From positions 1 through 49,274 of the forward strand of contig NZ_CALHHX010000128.1 in the NCBI RefSeq assembly GCF_938030685.1: a DNA stretch of 49,274 bases, read 5' to 3'. The stretch's first letter is position 1, and the number at the start of each line of letters is the position of its first letter. This stretch comes from an uncultured Campylobacter sp. GTDB lineage: Bacteria > Campylobacterota > Campylobacteria > Campylobacterales > Campylobacteraceae. The notes under the pieces are model-generated. The model made no database searches. It worked only from the letters and a program-made list of their open reading frames with translations, and had not been told where the DNA came from. Of the stretch, positions 32,280 through 41,573 are shown piece after piece. The translations under genes were made by a program, and so were the position numbers.

Positions 32280-33900
32280 GTTTAATTACCTTAATGAAAA
32301 CGCGCTAATAGCGCACTTCTTGCTGTTTTATGCTCGCAAAAGCACGCTGGAGTTTTGCCTAAAAAAAGAGGCGAGCTTAATAAGCCTTTTCGTGCGCGGT
32401 AGCGAGGATGAAATTTTAAAATTTAGCGACGAGGCGATGCCGCTGATCCCAAACTCCATATTTTTGGCAAAATCCTCCGTGCGCGTGGTGGACGAGGACG
32501 GCGCCGAAGCGAAAACGCTGAAATTTAACGGCACGTTTGAAGATACCTCCTCGGGCGATATAAGTAAATTTTTAGAGGATGAAATTTCAAACGCCCGTAG
32601 CGCGGCTAAATTTAATAATTTTACCCCGCGAGTGATGAAGGAATACCTCGCTCACTCCGAGCCGTCTCAAAACGAATTCGCAATAATAAGCGGCGCTAGC
32701 GTGCTTCATGAGGGAAAATTTGAAGCGGTAAATAGGGAGAATTTTGCCCGCTTACTAGAGTTTTGCCGCATAAACTTATTTCATGCTCAGCAGGTGCAGA
32801 TTAAACGCGGCGGCGCAACTTTCACGCTCAAGGCGGACGTGGATTTTAGCGCTGATTTTCTAATAGCCGCAGGGGTGGGGGCGCTGGATGGGATTTTTGT
32901 GAGCGACGAAAAGAGCAAAATCGCGCTCGCAGCCTTCGAAAAACCGCTCATAAGCCTAAAAACTAATGCGATCTTTAGAAAAAATCACGAGGACGCGCCT
33001 AAATTTTTTGACGTAAAGCTTGCGGGCGACATATTCGTGTTTGCGCTGGGGCGCGCTTTGGCAAGCGACGGGATCTATTTTTTAAGCGCAAAATGCGAAA
33101 GCGCGGCGCAGAAAGATAAAATTTTTAAGGTCGCGCCGCTGCAAAATGGCTTTTTGATCGTGCAAAACGAGGACTTTTTAAGTGAGAGCGCAAGCGCCTA
33201 TCTAAAAAACTCAAAGGACAAAAACTCCGCTCTTTTTGCGCTTATATGCCGCGAAAAGGGGCTTTTAGATGATCCCAAAAAACGTGTTTTGCGCTGCTTT
33301 TTGGGCGCGGGCGCGGATGATGAGATCGCAATTTATAGCGAAAGCTCCAAAAAAATTCTACTTAAATTCGATCTGCCGCGCAGTTTTGACGAGCTTAAGG
33401 CGCAAATTTGCGCCGACGAAACGGGTGCGAAACTGCTTGAAAATTTCAGCGCCAAATTTAACGTAGACGCCGCAAAAATCGATGAAATTCTAAAAAGCGC
33501 AAATGCGGGATTTTACGGTATCTTTAGCGTGGCTGCACAGCTTATCTGGGGGCGCGATGCGGAATTTTTGACGGCGGCTGCGGAGGATTTTGCGGGCGGC
33601 AAAGGGGTGCGGCTTGATTTTTGCACGGACGAGCGCGGCTGCCTGCAAGCGGATAAAATTTTGCGCTCGGCGATGAGCTATGCGCTCGCAGGAGCCAATG
33701 AAAAGCTGTTTGCGTTCGGATTTTTCGATAGTTTGGGCTACTTTTTAAGCGATCTGGCGGATAAGTGCAAAGAGGACTTTGACGTTTTGATCTTCGGCGG
33801 AGCGATGTTTAGCGGGCGCAAATTTGCGGATTTGATGCTTAAGCTTTGCAAAAATTTTGACGCGAGCTTTAGCGACAGCTTCGCGCTTCAAGCTCGCTAG
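32263..33900 (+). CDS. hydE: Hydrogenase accessory protein HydE (HypF C-domain-like)
   Basis: Accessory protein encoded after hydABCD in Wolinella and Helicobacter. I chose ATG 32263 (MIVAYEFNYLNENA) because AAGGGGG lies just upstream and it overlaps hydD by 17 nt. An earlier in-frame start at 32188 lies deep inside hydD. The product has 545 residues. The C-terminal part resembles the HypF/Kae1 fold: FDVLIFGGAMFSGRKFADLML corresponds to the SGGVFQN segment of HypF, and YGIFSVAAQLIWG and LFAFGFFDSLGYFLSDL fit the same domain. I see no complete ATP-binding set and none of the HypF zinc motifs. Its exact step in maturation is unknown; family and operon position support the name. Confidence 0.78.
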   Translation: MIVAYEFNYLNENALIAHFLLFYARKSTLEFCLKKEASLISLFVRGSEDEILKFSDEAMPLIPNSIFLAKSSVRVVDEDGAEAKTLKFNGTFEDTSSGDISKFLEDEISNARSAAKFNNFTPRVMKEYLAHSEPSQNEFAIISGASVLHEGKFEAVNRENFARLLEFCRINLFHAQQVQIKRGGATFTLKADVDFSADFLIAAGVGALDGIFVSDEKSKIALAAFEKPLISLKTNAIFRKNHEDAPKFFDVKLAGDIFVFALGRALASDGIYFLSAKCESAAQKDKIFKVAPLQNGFLIVQNEDFLSESASAYLKNSKDKNSALFALICREKGLLDDPKKRVLRCFLGAGADDEIAIYSESSKKILLKFDLPRSFDELKAQICADETGAKLLENFSAKFNVDAAKIDEILKSANAGFYGIFSVAAQLIWGRDAEFLTAAAEDFAGGKGVRLDFCTDERGCLQADKILRSAMSYALAGANEKLFAFGFFDSLGYFLSDLADKCKEDFDVLIFGGAMFSGRKFADLMLKLCKNFDASFSDSFALQAR

Positions 33901-33911
33901 ATCGGGCATAT

Positions 33912-34175
33912 ATGCGAATTTTTGGTAAAACTCCTAAGTCTTGTCCGCAAAACAGCGAGTTGCGCGGACATTGCGGCGCCGATAGCTGCGTCATGCTGGT
34001 AAGCTTAGCGCAAACGAGATTGCGCGAAATTTCAAAAAAAGCGGCAAAGGGCGCGGGCGTGAAAGAACAAATTTTATTAAATTTAGAGCATATTTTGCAC
34101 CGCTCGGTACGTTTTATCCGCCCGCTGCGAGCGCAACTTGCTTGCAAAACAGCTCCTGCACCGCGCAATTTATGA
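33912..34175 (+). CDS. Doubtful small ORF between hydE and hypF
   Basis: An open frame of 87 codons fills most of the 285 nt between hydE and hypF. Its product has Cys pairs (SCPQNSELRGHC, GADSC) and a basic helical middle (LREISKKAAKGAGVKEQI). I do not recognise it, and no good Shine-Dalgarno sequence precedes its ATG. It may be a real small protein of the hydrogenase operon, a remnant, or a chance frame in a leader. Confidence 0.25.
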   Translation: MRIFGKTPKSCPQNSELRGHCGADSCVMLVSLAQTRLREISKKAAKGAGVKEQILLNLEHILHRSVRFIRPLRAQLACKTAPAPRNL

Positions 34176-34185
34176 AAGCACATAC

Positions 34186-37100
34186 ATGAAAGCGGCTAAA
34201 TTTGAGGTTTTCGGAGCAGTGCAGGGGGTCGGGTTTCGCCCGTTCGTCTACAAGCTCGCCGTGGATTTGGGGCTAAAAGGCGAGGTTTATAACGACGGCG
34301 AGGGCGTTAAAATCATCGTTTGTGCAGACCTTTCCGAGCCGCAAAAAGGCTCGATTGATAAAAATTCCGCCCCTTTAAATTTAGATGAGCCGAATTCTAA
34401 CGAAATTCAAGCGCAGAAAGTATCGTTATCAGCTGCTCGGTCTTTAAATTCTGCCGAGTCGGATTCTAACAAAGCCGCGAACTCATCACAAAATTTTGCA
34501 AGTTCAAATTTAAACGAGAGCTCCTTTTCGTCGCAGAACGCACCGAACTCGCCAAATGATTTGACCGGCTCGTCGCGCGATTTATTGAATGATTTAGTAA
34601 GCCTGCCCGATTCAGATTTGACGAGCTTGCCGCATGATTTGACGAGAGATTTTCAGGCCGCAGCGGGCGATAAACTATTACCAGACTTGTTCGAGACCGA
34701 TCTAAACGAGCAGGGCTCCATTTCGCCCGCTTCGTCGGATCAAAATTTCATCGTGCAAGATTCGTCGCAGCAGCGCGGTATGTCGCAGAATGAATCGTCG
34801 CAAGGCTTGCAAAATATTAAGCGCGACTTGCAAGGCGCGAAGCGGGATTTACAGAGCTTTAAACACGATCCACAAAGCGCAGGGCAAGATCTGCGCGAAG
34901 AAGAAATTTTAAAAATTTTCGAGCAGCGCCTCCGCAGCGAAGCGCCGCCGCTTTGCCGAATCGATAGGATTATTCGCGCAGATATTAATACACAAGATTT
35001 TGCGCAAAATTTTACTGATTTTAAGATCACGCAGTCCAAAGAGGGGCGTAAATTTAACCCGATCCTGCCCGATTTTGCGATCTGCGATCAGTGCAAAAAA
35101 GAGTTTTACGACCCGCAAAATCCGCGCTTTCACTACCCATTTATCAACTGCACCGATTGCGGCCCGCGCCTTAGCATCATCGCCGCGCTGCCGTATGACC
35201 GCGCAAACACCACGATGAGGGAGTTTGAGATGTGCGAGTTTTGCCGCGGCGAATACACGGACCCGCTCACGCGCCGCTATCACGCCGAGCCGATCTCCTG
35301 CCCGCACTGCGGCCCGCAGCTGTTTTTATGCGGCACAGGCGGCGAAATTTTATCTAGCGGCGAGGAGGCGATAGCGCGCACGGCGGAGCTTTTGCGGCGT
35401 GGACAGATCGGCGCGATCAAGGGGATGGGCGGCTTTCACATCGTCTGCGATGCGACGAATGAGCGCGCAGTACGGATGCTGCGAACGCTTAAAAAGCGTC
35501 CGAGCAAGCCTTTTGCGATCATGTGTCGCGACGCAGCGCAGGCGGGGCGCGCAGCAAACCTAAGCGCGGAGGAAGAGGCGCTGATAGACTGCAACATCAA
35601 GCCGATCGTGATTTTAAAAAAGCGCGAGTTTGTTTGGCGCACAGAGGCGGGCTTTGCGGCGGATTTCGGCACGCAAAATTTAAAGGCGCAAAGCAAAAAT
35701 CCTATATCGCCGAAATTTGCGGGTGAGCAAGAAGAATCGGCGCAAGGGCAGGGCTCTGCGCTACAAAATTTACGCAATTGCGCGGCGCAAAATTTTAGCA
35801 CGCAAAATATTGGAGTTTGCGCGGAGCAGGGCAGGTTGCAGAGTGCGCAAATTTTTAGCAAAACGGCGCGCCGCAATTTCTCCTGCGATGCGTCGGTTGA
35901 GGGCGGCTCGCGGAGCGCAGAAAACGAGCTAGAGCGCGCATACGATGGGTCTGATTTGCAGTGCGCGGTTAAAAATTTGAGCTCGCTGCAAGCAGAAGGC
36001 GGGCTAGAGCTGCGACATACAACCAATAATTTAAATTTGCAACCCGCAGTGGATAGCCAAGACTCGCGATGCGCGGCGAATGAGCCTGATTCTCGGCTTG
36101 CGACGGACGAGTCTATTTCGCAAAATTTGGCAAATATTCAGAGCTTGCGACATGCTGAGGATGGGGTAGACTTGCAGCGTGCGACGTGCGAGCCGAGTCC
36201 GCAACAGACGATAAATTCGGAAGGCTCATGCTCTGCGCAGGCGTGTGTAGCGGACGCGCACGGCGCCTATTCTGATAGCGAGGGCGATTTTGTGCGTTTG
36301 CCCGCAAGCTTTTCGGCGATTTTTAAGGCGGGTGCGATTTTTATCGCTCCAAGCGTGGCGCCGAACCTTAATAAAATCGGCATTTTCCTAGCCAATACCG
36401 GCGTGCATCTACTGCTTTTTGAATACTTTGATCGCCCGATCGTCGCCACAAGCGCCAACATTAGCGGCGAGCCCATTATTTTTAGCAGCGAGGAGTTGCG
36501 CGCGAAGCTGGACAGCGTCATCTCGTTTTACCTGGATAACGACCGCGAAATTTTAACGCCGAGTGACGATAGTATCGCCTTTTTGCAGGAATTTAAAAAA
36601 GAAGCTGCAAGCGCGAGGGCAAACGATCGCACGCACAATATATACACGCTTGAGACCCGGGCTCACAGCGAGAATATGGCGCAAAATTTTGAAGCACCGC
36701 ATGCTATGTCGCTTCCCTCGATCGATACGAAGTCCGATTTGAACGTGATTATAAAGCGGCAGCCGAATGAAAATACGTCAAACTCGAAAAGCGATGATCT
36801 GAAACGGGCAAATTCCAAGCAAGGCTCGAAGCGTGATCCGAGTGAAGGTCCGCAAAGCTCGCAAGTAGCCGTTTGCGAGCTAAAAAATTCGCAGAATTTA
36901 TCCAAAAAAGCAAAAAACGAGCAAGAAAGCGCCGCACTAGGTAGCATCTGCGATGCGGCGGCAGCCGATGAAAGCGCCGATGCGGCGATAGATAGTTGTG
37001 ACACGCTCTCGGATGACGGGCACAACGTCGTGGCATCAAACGATGAACGCGACGGTGCATCTTTAAATTTTAAAAACGGCATGGCATTGATTGATATGAA

Positions 37101-38982
37101 GCGCCGCAGCCCCGAGAACGCGAAAAATTTCAAAAAAGCAAAAGGCGAGCAGGGCGCGTCAACATTGAGCGATAAATTTGGCGCCGCACCTTCAAATTTA
37201 AAAAGCGACGTAGCGGCGTCAAGCGAAGTCATGCATAATATCGCAGTCCTGGATAGCGAGCGCTTTGCGACTTCAAATAGTAAGCGAGGCGCGACCCCAG
37301 GCAGCCAGGACACAACATTAAATTTTAAAAACGGCGTCGCAGCGTTAAATTTCAAAAGCGCGAACGATCAAGCGAGCGGAATTTTAAATCGCGCGCTATT
37401 TTTGCGAACATCTCGCGGAATGAATCCAAAAATTTTCCCTAGCAAATTCCGGCTAAAAGGCACTTTCCTGGCGCTCGGAGCGGAGCTGAAAAATCAGTTT
37501 GCGATCTACAAAGACGGGCAAATTTTCATCTCGCCCTACATCGGCGATCTTAAAAATGTTGCCACGAATGAGCGATTTTTCGCGCTTTTGGATATGTTCG
37601 TGCGCGCCTACGAGCTGAAGTTTGACGCCGTTATCGCGGATCTGCATCCGCAGTTTTCGCACACGCGATTTTTCGAGCGGCGCGGATACCCCGTGATCCG
37701 CTACCAGCACCATTTCGCGCATCTGGTGTCGAATCTAGCGCAAAATGAGCTGCTTTTTAGCGGCAAAAAATACCTCGGCTTCTGCTTTGACGGCACCGGC
37801 TACGGCACGGACGGCACGATCTGGGGGGGCGAGGTGATGGTGTTTGACCCGCACGGCTACCGTCGCGTCGCAAAATTTGACGAGATCGCGCTTATTGGCG
37901 GCGAGAATGCGATAAAAAACATCTACAAACTTGCGCTCGCGCTCATATTTAAATTTAGTGCAAAGGACGCTGCGCGCGAGTTTTTGGCAAAATTTAATGC
38001 AAGCGAAGTCGCAAATTTAGAAAAAATCGCGCCGCGTGCCATCCGCTCAAGCTCGCTAGGGCGGCTGTTCGATGCGTTTGCTGCGGTCATTTGCGGCCTG
38101 CGAACCGTAAGCTTCGACGGCGAAGCGGGCATGCGACTTGAGAACCTATATATCGATGGCTGCGAGCAGAGTTACAGGTTCGCGCTAAAAAGGGCGGGCG
38201 CGGCAAGCGAAGCGGGGATTTTTGACGAGATAAAAAGCTCTATAGACTCTGCGGTGCGCATGCCCGAGAAATTTGGCGCGGCGAAAAATCCTATCCGCAG
38301 TGCAGAACGCGAGGATAAAGGCGGCGTCTGCAGAGGAAATTCTATCGATGCCGCGGTGCGAATAGCGGAAAATTTTAGCGGCTCGATAAATCGCGATAGC
38401 CGCGCGACGAATTCTAATAGCGGTGAAAGATTTGCAGCCACGAACGCCGCGAACGTTTGCGGCTCGGCTAGCGATGCGGAAAATTCCGCGGCAAATTCCA
38501 CAATCGGCGATACCGAACAAAATTTTATATACGCGCCGAATTCGACAAACGCTCGTAGTTTAAATTCCGCGGGCGAGATAAATTATGATTTATCAATAAA
38601 CACAGCGAATTCTACGGCGAATTCCATATCAAACGCCGCGGCAAATTCCTCAGATGGCGAGGCGCCGTGGAGCCTTGGCGGCGAATGCTATGTGATCGAT
38701 TACAAAGACGCATTTTTGCAAGCTTTGCACGATGAGCCGCGCTTGGCTGCGACGAAATTTATAAGCGCTATCGCAAACTTCATCGCGGAGTTTGCGGAGG
38801 GCTTCGGGCTCGAGGTCGTGCTAAGCGGCGGGGTCTTTCAAAACGCGACGCTTCTAAATCTTACGTGCGAAAAGCTGCGTGAGCGAGGGATAAAATTTCA
38901 TCTAAACCGCGCCGTTCCTTGCAACGACAGCGGCATCGCCTACGGACAGCTCGCGGCATATTTAAGCAAAATTTCGCGCTAA
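34186..38982 (+). CDS. hypF: Carbamoyltransferase HypF with four large low-complexity insertions
   Basis: Makes the thiocyanate ligand precursor for the NiFe centre by passing carbamoyl phosphate to HypE. All HypF parts are here: acylphosphatase (VQGVGFRPFVYKL), two C4 zinc motifs (CDQCKKEF with CTDCGPRL; CEFCRGEY with CPHCGPQ), the YrdC-like domain (AIKGMGGFHIVCDA, KKRPSKPFAIM, ATSANISGEP) and the Kae1-like domain (YQHHFAHL, FDGTGYGTDGTIWGGE, LSGGVFQNATLL). ATG 34186 is chosen because MKAAKFEVFGAVQG fits the family N-terminus. At 1598 residues it is twice E. coli HypF (750). Insertions at about residues 48-236, 483-698, 805-1065 and 1335-1493 total roughly 820 residues, and subtracting them leaves a normal HypF. 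Insertion 1 splits the acylphosphatase, 2 the YrdC domain, 3 precedes the Kae1 domain and 4 splits it. No frame is broken. Confidence 0.93.
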   Translation: MKAAKFEVFGAVQGVGFRPFVYKLAVDLGLKGEVYNDGEGVKIIVCADLSEPQKGSIDKNSAPLNLDEPNSNEIQAQKVSLSAARSLNSAESDSNKAANSSQNFASSNLNESSFSSQNAPNSPNDLTGSSRDLLNDLVSLPDSDLTSLPHDLTRDFQAAAGDKLLPDLFETDLNEQGSISPASSDQNFIVQDSSQQRGMSQNESSQGLQNIKRDLQGAKRDLQSFKHDPQSAGQDLREEEILKIFEQRLRSEAPPLCRIDRIIRADINTQDFAQNFTDFKITQSKEGRKFNPILPDFAICDQCKKEFYDPQNPRFHYPFINCTDCGPRLSIIAALPYDRANTTMREFEMCEFCRGEYTDPLTRRYHAEPISCPHCGPQLFLCGTGGEILSSGEEAIARTAELLRRGQIGAIKGMGGFHIVCDATNERAVRMLRTLKKRPSKPFAIMCRDAAQAGRAANLSAEEEALIDCNIKPIVILKKREFVWRTEAGFAADFGTQNLKAQSKNPISPKFAGEQEESAQGQGSALQNLRNCAAQNFSTQNIGVCAEQGRLQSAQIFSKTARRNFSCDASVEGGSRSAENELERAYDGSDLQCAVKNLSSLQAEGGLELRHTTNNLNLQPAVDSQDSRCAANEPDSRLATDESISQNLANIQSLRHAEDGVDLQRATCEPSPQQTINSEGSCSAQACVADAHGAYSDSEGDFVRLPASFSAIFKAGAIFIAPSVAPNLNKIGIFLANTGVHLLLFEYFDRPIVATSANISGEPIIFSSEELRAKLDSVISFYLDNDREILTPSDDSIAFLQEFKKEAASARANDRTHNIYTLETRAHSENMAQNFEAPHAMSLPSIDTKSDLNVIIKRQPNENTSNSKSDDLKRANSKQGSKRDPSEGPQSSQVAVCELKNSQNLSKKAKNEQESAALGSICDAAAADESADAAIDSCDTLSDDGHNVVASNDERDGASLNFKNGMALIDMKRRSPENAKNFKKAKGEQGASTLSDKFGAAPSNLKSDVAASSEVMHNIAVLDSERFATSNSKRGATPGSQDTTLNFKNGVAALNFKSANDQASGILNRALFLRTSRGMNPKIFPSKFRLKGTFLALGAELKNQFAIYKDGQIFISPYIGDLKNVATNERFFALLDMFVRAYELKFDAVIADLHPQFSHTRFFERRGYPVIRYQHHFAHLVSNLAQNELLFSGKKYLGFCFDGTGYGTDGTIWGGEVMVFDPHGYRRVAKFDEIALIGGENAIKNIYKLALALIFKFSAKDAAREFLAKFNASEVANLEKIAPRAIRSSSLGRLFDAFAAVICGLRTVSFDGEAGMRLENLYIDGCEQSYRFALKRAGAASEAGIFDEIKSSIDSAVRMPEKFGAAKNPIRSAEREDKGGVCRGNSIDAAVRIAENFSGSINRDSRATNSNSGERFAATNAANVCGSASDAENSAANSTIGDTEQNFIYAPNSTNARSLNSAGEINYDLSINTANSTANSISNAAANSSDGEAPWSLGGECYVIDYKDAFLQALHDEPRLAATKFISAIANFIAEFAEGFGLEVVLSGGVFQNATLLNLTCEKLRERGIKFHLNRAVPCNDSGIAYGQLAAYLSKISR
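34330..34893 (+). repeat. HypF insertion 1, inside the acylphosphatase domain
   Basis: About 188 codons between NDGEGVKIIVCAD and LRSEAPPLCRIDRI, both of which belong to the acylphosphatase domain. The first part is Asn/Ser-rich with QNF. The last part has a shorter unit around RDLQGAKRDLQSFKHDPQS, period 7-8 codons. Confidence 0.7.
35636..36280 (+). repeat. HypF insertion 2, inside the YrdC-like domain
   Basis: About 215 codons between IKPIVILKKRE and VRLPASFSAIFKAG, two halves of one YrdC-like domain. It starts with RAATTY-type QNL/QNF units (GTQNLKAQSKN) and moves into a Leu-Gln/Asp-Ser unit (NLQPAVDSQDSRCAANEPDS). The reading frame is kept. Confidence 0.7.
36600..37380 (+). repeat. HypF insertion 3, between the YrdC-like and Kae1-like domains
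   Basis: About 260 codons. An exact 18-nt direct repeat, TTAAATTTTAAAAACGGC, occurs at 37063-37080 and 37318-37335, both encoding LNFKNG. Its presence indicates recent duplication inside the insertion. The rest is Ser/Ala/Asp-rich. Confidence 0.75.
38190..38665 (+). repeat. HypF insertion 4, inside the Kae1-like domain
   Basis: About 158 codons between GCEQSYRFALKR and GECYVIDYKDAFL. Composition is Ala/Asn/Ser-rich with recurring ANSTxN (ANSTANSISNAAANSS), encoded by GCGAATTCTA-like units that contain GAATTC. Confidence 0.7.
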
Positions 38983-39559
38983 GCTCGTCCATAAAAAACT
39001 TAACTGTCGCGCTAAGCCGACTCGGTAAAATTTTATTAGTATCTCGCCGATAAATTTGATTGAGCTCTGCGTCATGCCCGCACTTTGCGATACGCTACGG
39101 GCGATAAAATACACCGCAGATAGCTTCTCGAAAATCGCAAAATCAGCGAATAAATTTACGTCTTGCCGCCTGATATCGCAGCCGAAACGTTAAAATTTTA
39201 AAATTTAACGGCGCGCCGTTGCCTGCCACAGCATCACGACGTACCACCATGGCAATCGATAAAATTCTACCGCGGCGCGTGGCTAGATACTGCGCAAATC
39301 CCAAGTCAAGACGCTATTTAGCGCCTGACTCTTAAAATTGAACGCAAGCTCGCGGTAGAATTCAAAATAACGTAGCACCGGTAAAATTTCATCGCGCTAG
39401 CACTAAAATATAACGCGAAATCGCGAGCAAAATTTCAAAATAAGCGCGGTGCCTTGGAGCTTTAAATTTTAAAGAATAAGCCAAATTAGCGCAAAATTCT
39501 TACTATTTGAGCGGAATTTCGGTAAAATTACGTTCAAAATACGCGAAATGAGGGGAGCT
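38983..39559. other. Gap between hypF and nikR
   Basis: About 577 nt without a supported gene. A 39-codon open frame (MPALCDTLRAIKYTADSFSK, from about 39073) looks protein-like but has no ribosome site or match. RAATTY hexamers and the string GTTAAAATTTTAAAATTTAA (from 39189) are present. A TAAAAT near 39525 could be the nikR -10 box. Confidence 0.4.
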
Positions 39560-39991
39560 ATGAAAAAAGAGGAAAAAGAGAGCGCCGTAAGATTTAGCAT
39601 TTCGCTGCCGACGAAGCTTTTTGAGGATCTCGATGAGATGGTGCGCGCCAAGCAATACCTAAGCCGCAGCGAGTTTATCCGCGATCTCATACGCGAAAAG
39701 ATGGTCGAGGGCGTGCTTCACGGAGATGGCGAGGATGACTGCGTGGGCGTGCTTTGCATCGCTTACGATCATCACCAAAGCGATTTGATCGAGCAGCTCG
39801 TAGAGATCGAGCACCACGCAAACGTCACCATCGTCAGCACCAGCCACTTCCACATCGACGAGCGCCACTGCTTCGAGGAGATCACGATGCGGGATAAAAT
39901 TTCAAAGATCGAGCGGCTCAGCGCCAAAATCGGCGCGCTAAAAGGGGTGAAATTTTCCAAGCTCGTAAACGCGGTAATCACCGAGGCGTAG
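39560..39991 (+). CDS. nikR: Nickel-responsive regulator NikR
   Basis: Ribbon-helix-helix DNA-binding repressor/activator that senses Ni(II). The N-terminal RHH (VRFSISLPTKLFEDLDEMV) and the C-terminal ACT-like domain are both present. The square-planar nickel ligands are conserved: His in YDHHQSDL, two His in STSHFHIDERHC and its terminal Cys. I chose ATG 39560 because AGGGGAG immediately precedes it; ATG 39548 lies before that site. The product has 143 residues, normal for NikR. Its place between hypF and hypB fits control of nickel uptake and hydrogenase maturation. I could not identify a convincing NikR operator palindrome nearby. Confidence 0.93.
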   Translation: MKKEEKESAVRFSISLPTKLFEDLDEMVRAKQYLSRSEFIRDLIREKMVEGVLHGDGEDDCVGVLCIAYDHHQSDLIEQLVEIEHHANVTIVSTSHFHIDERHCFEEITMRDKISKIERLSAKIGALKGVKFSKLVNAVITEA

Positions 39992-40730
39992 GGCTTTTGA
40001 GCATTTTTAAAAACAGCGCGTCGCGCTAAATTTATGCGCTTTTAAATTTAAACGCAGCGGTTGCGCGATTTTTATAGGTTACGAAGCGCGATTCTCGATC
40101 GAGTAGCGAATTCGGGCAGTGCGGTTGCGCAAGGCGTGCAAATAAAATTTGTTTAAATTTACACGGCGAGCGCAAAATTTTATAAATTTTAATCAAAAAG
40201 CATTCTTGCTGCGGGTTTAAATTTACGCGCAGGCACGAAACCGGCGCAGCAGCTCGCGACTAAATTTTATAGGTGCCGCTTTCGTGCCGTATTTGTAAAG
40301 CCGAATCCGCGTAAATCGGCATAAAAACGACCGCCGCGTTGATGTTCGCCACGCCGTAGAGCACGCGCGAGATTGTAGAGTGCCGGGATCAAATCTACTC
40401 GCAAGCCCTGAATTTAGCGCTTCTATCTACGGCGATCTTTAGTTTATTTTGAGCCGTTATGAGCTGCGAGGTCTAAATTTAGAGAGTGCAGCTTTGCAAT
40501 CTGTGAGCAGGTGATTAAATTTAAAACAGCGTCTTTGCTCGCTAGCTTTAAAATTTGCGGCAGCCTTCGTAAACAGCGCACGAAATTTAGATAAAACTAA
40601 AGCGCGTAAATTTCAATCCTCATTAAATTTCATAAAATTCCGTACTTCGATATAAAATTTATCAAATTTACGCCGTTTAAAGCAAAAACGTGGTATTTTA
40701 CGCGCAAAATTTATTATCCAAGGAGAAAAA
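39992..40730. other. Gene-free stretch upstream of hypB
   Basis: No supported gene in 739 nt. The rightmost 150 nt carry RAATTY hexamers about every 20-25 nt up to the hypB leader. On the minus strand near 40262-40395 an open frame reads VLYGVANINAAVVFMPIYAD and could be a gene remnant, but about 40 codons may be chance. No tRNA or transposon end is visible. Confidence 0.4.
40691..40699 (+). promoter_or_regulatory. Extended -10 candidate for hypB
   Basis: TGGTATTTT at 40691-40699, an extended -10 form (TGnTATTTT), 31 nt upstream of the hypB ATG. No -35. The leader would contain AAGGAG. Confidence 0.35.
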
Positions 40731-41573
40731 ATGTGTAAAGATTGCGGCTGTTCCATCGGTCACACTCACGAAGCGGGCACCCATTCGCACGCAGATATGA
40801 CACACGAGCATGTCCACACCCACGCGGACGGCACCGTCCACTCCCACGCTCATATGCACGAAGCAAGGATCGATCATGAGCACGACGCGCACGATCACGC
40901 CCACGCAAATGTCGCTATTAGCGACGCCAAGACGATCGAAGTGATGAGTAAAATTTTAAGCGCCAACGACGAGGAGGCCGCTCACAACAGAGCCCATTTT
41001 GACGAGGATAAAATTTTATGCTTGAATTTGATGAGTAGCCCCGGTAGCGGCAAGACGACGCTGCTTGAGGCGACTATCAAAAGCGGCAAATTTAAAATCG
41101 GCGTCATCGAGGGCGATTTAGAGACCAACCGCGACGCCGATCGCATCATAAAAGCGGGCGCGCAGGCGCATCAGATCAGCACCGGCGAAACCTGCCATCT
41201 GGATGCCTTTATGGTTCACGAGGGGCTTCATCACATCGATACTAAAAATTTAGATCTGGTTTTTATAGAAAACGTCGGTAACCTCGTCTGTCCTGCAGCA
41301 TTCGACGTAGGCGCGCACCTAAACGTAGTGCTTCTAAGCGTGCCCGAGGGCAGCGACAAAATCGCAAAATACCCCGTGATATTTCGCCGCGCAGACTGCG
41401 TCGTAATCACTAAAACCGCGCTGCTACCGCATTTTGACTTCGATATGGAGGAGGTGGTGCGCGAGGTACACAAACTCAATCCGAAAGCCGACGTCATCGC
41501 GCTTGATAGCAAAAGCGGCGAAGGCGTGGAGAAATGGCTGAAATTCCTACAATACAAGAAGGAATTTCGTTAA
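40731..41573 (+). CDS. hypB: Hydrogenase nickel incorporation GTPase HypB
   Basis: GTPase that inserts nickel into HydB together with HypA. The N-terminus has the high-affinity nickel site MCKDCGC, then a His-rich segment over about residues 11-60 (HTHEAGTHSHADMTHEHVH) for nickel storage. The G-domain shows P-loop SSPGSGKTT near 102-110, GDLETNRDADRI, and ETCHLDA, part of the second metal site. The product has 280 residues, like His-rich HypB proteins, with no repeat insertion. Ribosome site AAGGAG; the stop overlaps the hypC ATG by one base (TAATG). Confidence 0.95.
   Translation: MCKDCGCSIGHTHEAGTHSHADMTHEHVHTHADGTVHSHAHMHEARIDHEHDAHDHAHANVAISDAKTIEVMSKILSANDEEAAHNRAHFDEDKILCLNLMSSPGSGKTTLLEATIKSGKFKIGVIEGDLETNRDADRIIKAGAQAHQISTGETCHLDAFMVHEGLHHIDTKNLDLVFIENVGNLVCPAAFDVGAHLNVVLLSVPEGSDKIAKYPVIFRRADCVVITKTALLPHFDFDMEEVVREVHKLNPKADVIALDSKSGEGVEKWLKFLQYKKEFR

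Noticed and set aside
40262..40395. Minus-strand gene remnant upstream of hypB
   Set aside because: Only about 40 codons, with a stop immediately upstream in frame. Not distinguishable from chance without a homologue.
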